NCBI GenBank assembly: GCA_030248065.1
Contig: JASAMV010001721.1
Span: 1-64,000 of the forward strand
Length of the DNA: 64,000 nucleotides
Source of the DNA: Rhynchonema sp. JSB1_4
Lineage: Eukaryota > Nematoda > Chromadorea > Monhysterida > Xyalidae
Direction of reading: 5' to 3'
Shown: positions 1 through 11,700 of the stretch, one piece after another
Numbering within the stretch: the stretch's first letter is position 1
How the letters are laid out: each line of letters opens with the position of its first letter
Position numbers and translations under genes: made by a program
The notes under the pieces: generated by a model
The model's database searches: none
What the model was told of the DNA's origin: nothing
The model's input: only the letters and a program-made list of their open reading frames with translations

Positions 1-132
1 CTGCGTCAAGTCCAGGTGATGTGTCCCGGCGGCCGGACGATTTTTGGTTGGTTTGCTGCTTTGTGAAACATCAGCTCGCTAGGTCGACGTCTCGACATGT
101 CTCATCATTCACTTCTGTGAGGTTTCACACAG

Positions 133-290
133 ACGTACGGTGCCAATCGCGTTGTGCCACTGTTCGATGTTTGTGCTGCTCTGGACGATGTGCTCGTCAA
201 TCAATACATGACCGATCAGAATGTACAGCCATCACGCACGTTGATGATATTGATGAAATGCGTGGCTACCGTCGTTCAAGATCATGGTTC
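133..290 (+). CDS. Possible internal exon of an unrecognised gene
   Basis: An open frame of about 52 codons follows a plausible acceptor (ttcacacag) and includes the residues VPLFDVCAALDDVLVNQYM. Its amino-acid composition looks like real protein. The 3' end is uncertain: the nearest donor, after the HG codons, has a weak GTTCAC start. I could not join it in frame to the exon ending at 1119. A further open stretch at about 573-632 after a cttcag acceptor ends in a stop and may be an alternative last exon. Product not recognised. Confidence 0.35.
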
Positions 291-836
291 ACGTTGTGGT
301 TGGTGGTTACCACTCTTGGCCTTGAACTTAGGAATAGGCCTATGTTTATTCGGGCTTGGAGCTGGTTATAGATTTGGACTTGGCACATGGCATGTGCTCA
401 TGCTTAACTCAGGCATTAGGCAGCGTGATCTAAAATGACGGTTGGGGATGAGCTGTACCAGTGCCCATTTGGCAACTGAAACTGACCCTGAACCTGTGTA
501 TGAGTGCACGTTGCTGGCATCAGCGTGAAAAGTTGATTTGTCGTTCGTTTGATTTTGACTCGGCTTCAGTATGTGACCTTGGAAGAAGTCATGTCAAGCC
601 CTGAAAACAACCCAGGCAGTGATGCTTACGCATAAACGTGCATGAAATACAAGCATCAGACGCCGCGGTTTTGTGTGGCGGCGACTATGAAACGACAGTG
701 AAAAATGTTTTGATCGGCAAATAATAGCTTTACTTCCTTCCTGTGCTCTGCTGTCCCGAGGCGACGATTATGGTATGCATAAACTAGTACAGCATTAATT
801 CTTCAATCGACTGCAACAGTCCCATCCGATTGACAG

Positions 837-1119
837 GAACGGTCAACGTATTCTGCAAGAGCGTCTAGTGCGCCGTCCCCTGCCCCCGAATGACGTGATG
901 ACCATCGATAGGCTCTGTTGGCTGGTCGACAACCCCGAAAAGGTCTACGCACGTGGTCAGGGCTCGGAAAGGTCGCTTAGAAATGTGGACACGAAATTGG
1001 GCAAATTTTTCGAGAAGAAACCTGAATTAGTGGGGGCTCTGTTTTCGCCCGAAGTTGACACCCCTGATACTAGACGTGTTTGTGTTGATCCTGCCACGTT
1101 GGGGTATTTGTATTTGTGA
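837..1119 (+). CDS. Terminal exon of an unrecognised gene running in from the left edge
   Basis: After the acceptor ttgacag an open frame runs to a TGA at 1117-1119. It is charged and soluble-looking, with segments RLCWLVDNPEKVYARGQ and KLGKFFEKKPELVGALFSPE, and no membrane segment or low complexity. I do not recognise the family. The stop codon coincides with a copy of the recurrent decamer TGATGTTTCA. The upstream part of the gene lies mostly outside the window or in the candidate exon at 133-290. It reads in the same direction as the vezatin gene, which begins about 300 bp downstream, and no poly(A) signal is obvious between them. Confidence 0.45.
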
Positions 1120-1434
1120 TGTTTCATGGGATTGTGTTATTTGGAGTCTGAAATTTGTTCATGAACTCTGAACCAAACTGGTGTCTCTGGTTAGTCACGC
1201 TACGTTCTTCACGTTTTCCAAACTATCGCACTTGAATAAGTACGGGTTTCTGTTGTCATCTTGTTCGTGTTATTACTCATTGTTGCATATCTTGGTGAAC
1301 AAATGAATAAACGTAATTATCTAATCATTGTTATTGTTGTCATTAACGCGCAGTGTTTTCTCATCACGGTCTGCCCGCTGGGAGGTATATATATATTTCT
1401 GAATTCTTGTTTTTTTAGCGTTGAGGATGCAAGT

Positions 1435-4400
1435 ATGAAACATGCCAAAGCTTTGCAGTTTTTACCCCAAATGACGATGACGGACATGGAAGAAGATGAA
1501 GATGTCGTTCTCGAAGTGCGTGACTGATTATGTTTGTGAACAATTGTTCTTCGGCACACACAAACTTGACGTTTCTCCGTTCGGTTTCAGAACAGTCCAC
1601 TGTACGAGTTCTTGGTGGAGACTTCCGATTTTGAGCATGTCGAAATCCAGCGCCGTGCGGCTGCTGGCACGATCCAACTCTGCGAGACTCGGCAGGTAGG
1701 TGCAGCTTCGGTCACTGTGTAGAGTATTCACCAGATTGGTTTCAACTTGAGAAATTAACTGACTGAGATGATCGGTCCGGAGAAAGGCAGTTTCACTGTG
1801 CAGTACAGACAGAGTATGGTTGCTTCCGAAGATGGGCACTCAAAAATCGTTCCCTTTCAGCCCGATCTCCGCGTCCCGTCACCCACCAAACCACACTACG
1901 TTGACGTCATGCTAGTCACATTGGTGCGTTTGTGTGCTCGATATGGTGATCTATTGATTGATCATGATCAGATCACGGTGCGACGGGCGATCGATCGTTG
2001 CAGCACATGTCAATGGTGGTGGCGGGTGTTGATTGGGTTGGTCGGGCACTGGGTCCGAATTGAACGGGGCGCCATCAGTGAGCAGTCATCTGCTTGTTTT
2101 TATTCTCGAAGCCTACGTTTCATCTAGTGCTTGTTCAAATGTTGCCCTCTCAGCCGAAAGTTAGACTTGAAAAATACACATGCGCTCGAAGAGCCCAAAA
2201 GTTGTCTTGCTCGTACGCGCTGTCACCACTTTCGGCTTTAAGCGACCCGCTTTTCGACCAAGGGAACGCTGTGGCATGTAGGGCTCCCTAAAGAGGGTTC
2301 AGCATACCAGAGGGTTTTGGATCATGTCTCATGTTGCATTGCAGTTTACTAACACTGTGCTCCACCATGTGCTACACATCCGTCTGGACAACATTCACTC
2401 TGCCACTCATCCTGTTATCGTTATCCATCTGCTTCATCTATTACCACCGCTGCGTGTGTCTACTCTGCTCAATGTACAAATATGTCAGAATCTCACGTAA
2501 CTTCGACCGTCTATTTATGCGTGCAATGCAAACGCTGCGAGAACAGGACTCAATGCAATTGAAGAGCTTCATGTTGGTCAATTTTTTATCGATTCTGAAT
2601 TGTTACTTTCGTGATTTTTTTAACATTTTCTCAGGTCATCCTCGTTTGACTTGCGCGCCATATGTCAAGCCGCATTAGTTGCACAACTCTACATGCTTCG
2701 TGATCAAACGCGCACTTTATTGAACCAAGGGTAACTTTTTTAGTTCCTTGTTAAAATGTGAATCTTTTCTGTTGTGTAATTTCTCATCCCAGGCATCTAT
2801 TTGCACCCGACGAATACTACATGGTCAATGATCTATTGGATGGTATTGAGACTGATACTGACACGCCGATGACATTGTCGCGCACAGAATTATTGGTATT
2901 TGTCATAATTTTTCTATGCGTGTAAACATTAAAAATAAACAGCTTTTCTCCACTTCAGGCTGTTTATCACATTCTCCGTTTGCAACGCTCCGAGCATTGT
3001 TCGTGTCTGCTGCAACGTGCGCTACTATCAGACAGTGAACTGTATTCTCACGTCACCCTTCTCAACGATCTAACATTGAATCTCAAATCAACATGTGCGA
3101 ATCTCACCAACTCCCTGTCTGAATACGATTACGCGAGTTTGCCTGAATCACCAAGGCCATCACCGGTGGTTGTGCCTGACGCGCTCAGCACTCGTATTCA
3201 CGAACTGTGTGTGCGACTGCATGATGCGCTCAGATGGTTGGTGTGTTAAGGATAGGATTGGTTGAAGTCGACTGTCGTATAGATTTGCTTGATAGGGTAA
3301 ATTTTAAAATTCGCTGCCGCACAGTAAAGTACGCCCCATAGTTAATGTCAAGTTCTAAACCCGAAAGTCAACTTTTGAAACATTCGGGTAACAGCCACAC
3401 GTACAGCTTGCCAGCCGGCCAGGCGCAATGTTTCAGAGCTGCGCGTGGTTTGGCGTTCGGGTTTAGAATATGACATTAACTATGGGGCGTGTTTTGCTGT
3501 GCGGGAGCAAATTTGGAAATTTACTATAGCTGCGAAATTTTCACCTCAGCGCCAGCCATCTTGAATCGCTGACGACAACGAAACATCAAACTGACCAAAA
3601 TCCCAATGTGATCAATCAGTCAGTGGCCGACATCGATTGCTTGATGCGTGACTGTCGTCAACTATTGGATGAAATACATGTGTTGGTGCCCAGAGAAGGG
3701 GACACCCTGACGCAACAAGGCAATCGTTTGACTGATGGACTTGGACCGCCTGATGGTGAAACACGGATGGCTGCAGACCGGGACCTGGCAGAACGGGAAC
3801 GTGTGATGAGAGGAATGGTAGATTCTGATCAGGTGAACTCGGGACTGCAGTCATCTTCTTCGTGGGTGGAATGGATCTAGCAGCCGCTCGGTTGTTTAGT
3901 CAATTATATCGATTACCAACTACAATGTGAATCGACTGATTGCAGGTGTTTGAACTTTTGGTTGCGCAAGACGAACAGCTCAACAACGAACCGTCGGGAT
4001 TTGGTCCTGACGATGACCAGCGACCAAAAGATGTTCGTTTCAGTTTGATCGAATAATTATATTGATAGGGTCTTATGTCTTTATTTTTACGCGTTTCTTC
4101 AACTATTTATTTCAGCGCGCCCAGGCGTGTCGTGTTGTGCGTGAGCTGAACGTTGTGTTGCGTGATCGTGCACAACAAATGAGGCAACGGGAACGCAAGG
4201 CATTGGCTGTGTTCAGGGGGTGTGATATCGAGGAGGTATGTGTACCTGTGCGGTCTAGCCTCTTTATAGTGACATTGTCGGGGCCCGGGGTGTTCGGTGA
4301 CTGCTACGACAAATTTTCGCTCACTATTAAGGTAGTGATTCGAGGTCACAGCAGATTGGGCACCCACCAAAGCTATTCACAATGTTGGCACATAGAGGGT

Positions 4401-4761
4401 CACTGGAAAGAGCTATGTATATACAAAGACCGGCCATGAAAGAGAAAAGTGATGGGCGTTTTCACACAAGTTGGCTTATGTGTTGCGTCAAAGCATTTGT
4501 GAAACATCAGCTAGTCACTCGCAGGTGCAACCCGATGAACTCGATGCCGCGCAACGAGAGCCGTCCCCCATCGCGCCGGTGCCCCGACCTCGTCGACGTG
4601 TCGTACAACAACAAAAAGATAGTGAAACATCACCAAACCAGCCGCCACTAAGCGGTGATCTATTGTCACAACTCAAGTTTGGTATAGCAACATGCTCACT
4701 CACGCAGACCAGTGGCGAACGAGTGATCGGGGATAGCAGTAGTGATGATGATGGTGAATAA
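1435..4761 (+). CDS. VEZT: Vezatin homologue (adherens-junction transmembrane protein)
   Basis: Vezatin is a two-TM protein linking cadherin-catenin junctions to myosin in vertebrates. Exons read: 1435-1515 (acidic start, MEEDEDVVLE), 1591-1695 (NSPLYEFL, the conserved N-terminal motif), 1861-2077, 2311-2576 (hydrophobic hairpin TLPLILLSLSICFIYYH, then RNFDRLFMRAMQTL), 2635-2730 (QAALVAQLYMLRDQ), 2793-2895, 2959-3237, 3550-3832 (INQSVADIDCLMRDC coiled region), 3946-4032, 4116-4235 (VVRELNVVLRDRAQ) and 4525-4761 (acidic SSSDDDGE end). Motif order follows human vezatin throughout, from memory of the family. Other phases close, but the 2576/2635 junction does not close with the donor I chose, so an exon edge there is wrong or a base is altered. 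ATG 1471 is an alternative start. AATAAA overlaps the stop at 4756 and recurs at 4767. An inverted-repeat element sits in the 3238-3549 intron. Confidence 0.8.
3308..3514. mobile_element. Inverted-repeat MITE in a vezatin intron
   Basis: Arms of about 58 bp at 3308-3365 and 3455-3514 are near-perfect reverse complements (for example gccccatagttaatgtca against tgacattaactatggggc), separated by about 90 bp. There is no coding capacity. The element makes up most of the 3238-3549 intron. Target duplication not resolved. Confidence 0.8.
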
Positions 4762-7700
4762 ATATCAATAAATCGGGTGGTTGATATATATTAATTTTAC
4801 GGTGAAGCAAAGTGCGGTTGGCTTCTGATTGTCGAATATCGCTTGGTCGGTTACGGTATTCCGATACGGTGTCATGATGTCTGAAGCCGTACGAGTTCGA
4901 ATCGTCGCGTTGGTTGATTCCAGTCGGTGGAGAAAGTTCGTTGAGCAAAAACAAATGACGAATGACTGAGCTACGGAATCACGTTCCTTTATATGCTCGG
5001 CCACTCTCCCCTCCGACGAATGAAAGAAATGACTCTTGCGCCACGTACTGACTTTATATATATAATTTCTGTTCATCTTTTTGCCTGGGGCATCAATGTG
5101 ATGCTATCAAAAGCCCGTTCAGAAATTTGTGTTGATGGACTACATACAATCGTGGCTCAATTTATGCAACATCAACAAGCTAATATCATTGGATGTGCGG
5201 TAAACAGGCACACAGAAATGCGGCAGAAGATAAAAATCAATGAATGTATAAGGTATAGTATAACCATGCCATCACAGCGGTGCATGCGGTAACGGCGTGA
5301 AAATACACTGTAAGTTGAAAATGTGGGTGGTTTATTCTATTGCATCCGATCTGATACTTGCGCATTTTTGGGCTAGGTTCTGACTCTGGTGGTCTCTCAA
5401 TCAATATTTGTCTCCTGTTACAAAATAGCGCTCAACTTTATACTTCATTTATTATGATGAGATAAATTTGTTATGGTTTGTGTGCGTACGTAAGTGTAAA
5501 ATTGACCCGTATCATTTATCTGCAAGAGAGAGTTCAACATTCACCCCATATTCAACGGTCATTTACACGCAACGCGCAGCGTTTGTATCCGATCACCACA
5601 CCGTACCATATCCGATCAAATATCCGTATTTGGCTGTGTTTGACGTGACAACAAGTCCATTAAAAACACAAAGTTTATATAAATACATAATATCAGGCTC
5701 TGTTTATATGCGCCAACATCCAAGACCAGAATGTCTGTGTACATTTGCGTGGCGCGCGCAACTCCGCAGCTAAATCACGGTGGCGCGGTGTGCGACTGAG
5801 AGAAACGCGGTGCAAAAAGATATCCAGAAAATGAACAAAAGAAACGGTCGTCGGGCCAGTGCTTGTGTTGGACCGAATTCAGGATGCCAAAATCGAGAGA
5901 AAGATCGACAGAATGACACTGACGAGCGTTGGCACCGCGCCTCCACATGCGAAGAGCTGTAAGTGCAAGATTTTTGTAAGAGGCAGCACACTTTAAATTT
6001 AGCAGTCGCGAAATGTATTCCCAGCTTTTACGGCACATTTTATTCCCGCTCCTCCGGACTGAAAAGTCACGAACGCGTACCGTAAGCTTAGGTCTGCCCT
6101 TGTATGATGAATCGATTGGGAGCCGACATATCGTTCACTAAAAAGAACAAACTAAACTGTATTGATACATCAGGAGTGATTGATTTAGCGCCAAACTGTA
6201 CAGATGGCTATTTTCAAGCAGTCTGCTGTGTGTATAGCGCGGTTGATAAAAATGGACTCCACTGTATACCGTGCATGTTTCGGTACAACACTGTGTGTAT
6301 AGCGCGGTTGATAAAAATGGACTCCACTGTATAGCGTGCATGTTTCGGTACAACACTAACTGCATAACTGGGTGTGTCTTTGACTTGCTTTTTAACTTCA
6401 TCCCAGTGTGACAAACGATCAACTTATGCGTACAGTGCAGCGCAGTTAGTATATAACAGGTATATGCTTGATTGAATAAATAAAAACTGCTCAGCAAAAT
6501 CTTGCATATATCTCGTGTGGGAGTGCAGTGCACACTTTGGCGTTGGCTTTCGGCCTTCGGAATACTCAAATGAGCGCAAAGCAGGGTTATCCGACATCGG
6601 GTGTTATGAAAAAGGGTACCCAATATTATTTCCACTTCTTCACCACAGCGCTACAGTCATTCCTCAACTGTGATGTATGTAAACTGTATGCGGCCTCGCC
6701 CAAACAAGAAGTCGGTCACTCTGTGCAACGGCAGCTACTGGTGTGTATACACACCACCTATAGGAATGTTTTTGGATACGGGATTGTGCAAGGGCGGGTC
6801 ACTGTGGTTTCGTACACTCTATCCGTTTGTAACAAAGGTCATACCCAATCTTAGCGAGCGACAATTTGGTCCCCAATCCGTTTTTTAGACCGTATCAACT
6901 ATCATCCATGCTGCATGGTGAAAGTTGTTTCCAGAACCCTCACCCTGGGGACACACTAACTCCGTCGTCTGCAGTGACACGTTACATTAGCTGCGTGCCG
7001 TTGTAGCTGTGAGCCTGCTTGCTGTTACACAATGGCTGAAACTGTGCGTTGAAACAATAATTCACAAACTGTGGACAATATTGTAAGCCCAGTTTGATGG
7101 TCACACTACTGACACTTGATCGCATACCAGCAGGTTGACAGGTCTTATGCTTATGGCTGAACCGGATTTTTGTAACTGTAAGCTGAATGTAAATTAGGCT
7201 AGCCATTACTGTTTCACTGACCATTTTTTTATTTTTTTGGGCACTCACTTTTTGTAATGCTGATTTTCCACAGCTGATTTGCTTCGCTGCATATTGTTAC
7301 TGTGATGATAGGCATTGGTGTTGTTCATTTTTGCTTGCATTACAATGTATGCAGGCTAAAGTTTACTTTCTTATTTTATGCACAGGTTTCCCCGTCTTTT
7401 CTCAATTTTGTTATTTTATTCATTCTTCCCACAAGCCAGCCTATCGCCGTTGCGAATACCAACAAAAGAGGGACTAAATATAGTCTTCAAATGAAACAAT
7501 CAATAAATCTAAAACGTTTTTGATGGTACACAGTCCAATACAACACATGACAATATTTATTCACCCGTTATTTGTTCTGGCCTTTGTGCTCGTGGTGCAG
7601 GTACATACTGTACAGTACCTTTCCGTCAAGTCTTGGTGCGCGAGTTTTATGTGACTCATATTTTCCATTCACTTTGGGAACTCAACCAACAACGGATTTA

Positions 7701-8789
7701 GATTTTGAGTCATTTTTCAAACACAGATGCACCTGCTGTAATGCAAAAGTGGTTGTGCAGTTATGCGGATCAGGTTACAATGCATTGAAAGCATTGTTGT
7801 TGTTGTTGTCGTTGTTCGCACTTCGCAGGTGGTACCTAATGTAAGTACTCTATCTTATTTTTATAAGAAAACGTTATTTACGTATTTGCTTCGTCAGATG
7901 ATTGTAACAATGCCCAGTTTAAACATCATCTCCATTCTTCCATCGTTATAAATATGTATTTTACAAATCGAGTCAAAATACCCAAATGCCCATCGTTGTA
8001 TTTTGTGTATTTGGTAAAAAAAAAGATCAAAATTAAAATTTTTCAAATCCATGTATGCTTGTATTTCTTCTATTTCTTCGGTACAGTCTTAGTTATTCTG
8101 CATGAACCGAAATGCAGCATTCGCAACGGTACCACTGAAAGGTGCCCCGTTCAAAAACAGGTGAAAATGGACTTTATGTTCCAACTTCAATTCAATTTTT
8201 ATGAAGTCCGACGTCCATTGGATGCAATTTCTTGGGTTCTCATCACGTTAGAGGATAATGGTATACTCGTGCACAAGGTTTATCTGAGGTGGCCTTGAAG
8301 AGGGCCGTTGGGTTAAGATAAATGGACCGAAAACGAAGTGTGTGATTGCTCAGTGTTTGTCAGCCACAGTTTCGAGTAACGCCTCGAATTCGCGTTCGTT
8401 TCATTTGGCTAGTTCGTTATTTGATTGGCCTATCGTTTGGTTTACAGCGAAAACAAAACGAAGCGAGATCGCATCTTTCTTCCCACTCATCATACAAGAA
8501 ATTGAGATGGTTACGGCAATTGTGCACGAGCTATACCAGCACCCCTAAAGTAATGAGACGCACTACTTGTAGGTTGCATAACAGGTACAATAGACATCAG
8601 ATTTCATAAAATATGGAAAGACAGTACACAAAAAGCGCCCATTTTCAAACGTCTTGGATGTAGGGGAACCTGCTTTAGCAGTACCCTCGCAACTTCATTC
8701 TTTTCTGCCACCACCGTTATTCCGAATTTATCATGTTCATACATTTCATCAATCCACTGCCAAATCCAATGTTTCAGGTGTATAGCAAC
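4762..8789. other. 4-kb stretch without a supported gene
   Basis: After the vezatin poly(A) signals I find only short uncorrelated open frames on both strands, AT-rich sequence, and a two-copy tandem duplication at about 6226-6356. Frames such as those at 5780-5962 or 6528-6854 have no splice context, domain or compositional support. The promoter of the LRR gene should lie at the right end of this stretch. Confidence 0.6.
6226..6356. repeat. Two-copy tandem duplication, 65-bp unit
   Basis: The unit beginning tagcgcggttgataaaaatg occurs at 6235 and again 65 bp later at 6300 with one or two mismatches, so it is a recent duplication. Non-coding. Confidence 0.85.
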
Positions 8790-11700
8790 ATGTGCCCCAC
8801 ATCATTAATCCGTGCCGTCGGCCTTGTGTTGTGTGCCGTGGTTGTGTGCTGGGCGCAATGCCCCATTGCCGTTGACCCACCGTGCAGATGCAGCAGATCA
8901 TTATTTGAACCGATCACAATACTGTGCGATAACGCTAGATCACTCGATGAGGCGCTCAGGGTCAGTGCGACTCGATATTTCGCTCATGGATTTTGGCTGG
9001 TGTATGCTTACAGCTTGCTAGCAGAAGCATCGGGCAGGGTTGAGGGTCGGACCGTTATACGTGATTACATATCAGATGTGTGGTGATTTTTGGGGATCAA
9101 GCTATTTGGAACAAGTGTAATTTTTTTCCTGGTGAACGACGTTAAACCTATTCCAAAAAATCAAATATACTCACAACACACACAAAATGGCAAGGTTAAC
9201 ACTGGCCAAAGCCATTTGTGGTAATTCATTTAATTTCAAAAGTCAACAATCTTGCGACAGTTTTGTGCCGAGTGTGTCGTTCGCGCAGACGATGACCGGA
9301 TGCACCAGCCAAGAGCACAGAGAAAAAGCACACTCAAATTGAAGCGCAGTAAAGACATTTCGGCATTCAATCCAAAAGAGCCATACATAATAGAGTGCGA
9401 ATGCAAAGAGAAATCTACCGTTGTCGTAAGAATGATCCCGTTCAAGTGATTGCCACTTGATATTATTCCCCTTGTCAATTCAGGCAATCTCGCGAGCGGG
9501 CGAAGTGCAGATCGACAGTCTGACCATTCGCAACACTCCAATCCCGCGCCTACAAGCGAATGCGTTCGCCGGATTCACCATCATTCGCTTGGTGTTGAAC
9601 AAGAATCAGTTGAATCAAATCGACGATCGCGCGTTCGACGGCCAGCTGCTCGAATCACTTAGCGAATTAGATCTGAAGGACAATCAGCTCGGCGCCATCC
9701 CACAAACGGCACTGCCGAAACTGAGAATCCTCACCAAACTCTATCTGAGTCAGAATCGTATCTCGTCTCTGTCAGCGAACGCCTTCCAGAATTGGGAAAG
9801 CAGCGAGTTTCTCGTCAAACTCGATCTCAGTCAAAATCAGATCGGACCCGCCGGATTTCGACAAGCTGCGCAGGCGTTCAGGTTCGTTTTGCGCAATAAT
9901 GGTACCTTGGAACTTTTTTCGTTTCAACTGACCATCTGGTGCGTTCGCACTGATGATGTCCTGGTGCATCGTCCGTCTGTGAAAACAGAGGTATTAGAAG
10001 AAACGAGCAATGAAATAACGCTGCTCGATTCACACCAGGCTTTTTGGTGTCAGTCTCAAAACTTGATGATCGGAGCCGTCTTTTTGTCACGTGACAATGT
10101 TAGTCAAAGACTTTTGTTCGAGATTTACTCTAATGGTTCCGACCAGCGAAAAGCCGCTTTCTTATGCTAACTTGTTCCAGGGAACAGCTTTTACTCTCAT
10201 CGAATCATAATCGCCGCAAAACAAAAACGCTCAATTCCATGGATATAATGCACCTATACTATACCTAGGTGCATGGAACATCACCTCGACCCGTCTTTCT
10301 TGCGTGCTCAATTTAATCTTATCATTTTTCCAGACCCCTTCGCAACCTCGAGGAGCTGAGTCTGGAAGCAAACTCGTTGGGTTCGCTCTCAGTGGCCACA
10401 TCAGCCTTGGGTGCGCAGCGAAATTCGCTCAAAAATCTCAATCTCGGACTCAATAACATCACTGAGGTTGTTAATTTTGCTATTTCTTCGTGTGTATGAA
10501 AACCGTTTTTGTAAAAAAGATTTAGTGATATACAGTATCGGGTACAATTCTAGGCTGAACTAGCGTGCGCGTGCGCGATTCATTGCACACACATTGCATT
10601 TCTACCCTCCGTACATTCCCGCCGTCCCGCCGTTAGGGTCAACATTTCTCAGGGTGGGAAATTGCCTGGAGGCAAACTCCGGGAAATACTAACTTGCTGT
10701 CCGGCGGGACACGGGACAACGATTAGCCTGTCCCGTCCCATCCCGTTGTCCCGCGGGAAATTCTTGTCCTGTTCTATGTATGGTCGTGTCGTGGGTGACC
10801 CGGAAGTGGTGTGTAACAGTATGCAGTAGTCAATGATCCTTGAGTTGGTTTCCTGAACAACGTCGCTGTGGTGACCTTGTGGTTACATTTTCGATGTGGG
10901 TTCAAAATTGGAGCTTGAGTGTCGGACAAAATAGCTGAAGAACATACAGGCGAGCAAGAATGACAGTTTTTGAAAGGAAAAGAGCGCATAAGAACGCGTC
11001 AAGCAAAAAAAACTGAAGTCGTTTCCAGAAACGCACCTTTCATTGCATAATTATAGATTGGTTGATAGACAATTAGGCTGAATTAATGTTTGATTGTAAA
11101 TTGTATGTTGATTTTACGATTAAACGAACGAGACGGGGTATGCACCCACGCAAGTGTCGGGGACGGAAAAGGTACATTAGGTACTGCCCCGATCACGAGC
11201 GTGGGTCGGCTATTGGCATCAGAATAGAGCCATTTTGAAAGAACGCTGTGATTTCCAATCTGCTATGAATGCCCTTGCTTTGTCAGAGCTTTCTTTGGTG
11301 GTGACAAAAATTTGAATGTTCCGATCGTACATCGCTGCAAGGAGGCAGGGCAGACCGCTCGTAATTTTTTACACAGTTGAAACATCACCCAGGTGCCGAT
11401 CAACGCGCTACAATTCCCAGCACTGGAATCCCTGAGTCTTGAATTCAACATGATTCCGTTCATTCAAGCTGAGGCGTTCCGAGGTGTACGACGTTTGTTG
11501 TTCCTCTATGTCACTGGCAACAAATTCATTCAATGGCCCAAGGAAATGTTCAGGTACAATTGTTTATGTTATAAAAATTCTGGCCCCAAGTTACCGAAGT
11601 CGCCTGCCACAAGCGCGTCTTTTGTACAAACGCCTTCACGCCAGCGCATACAACCGGGTCGTGTGTGTTTTAGGATTATTGGCACTGACGATGACCTGGT

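Noticed and set aside
1528..1839. Minus-strand open frame opposite vezatin exon 2
   Set aside because: The plus strand encodes the conserved NSPLY motif with proper splice sites; the minus frame is its shadow.
4880..4910. B-box-like GTTCGAATC suggesting a tRNA gene
   Set aside because: No A box or cloverleaf can be formed upstream.
6138..6635. 165-codon minus-strand open frame
   Set aside because: It spans the 65-bp tandem duplication, has no domain or splice context, and its repeated peptide mirrors the DNA duplication.
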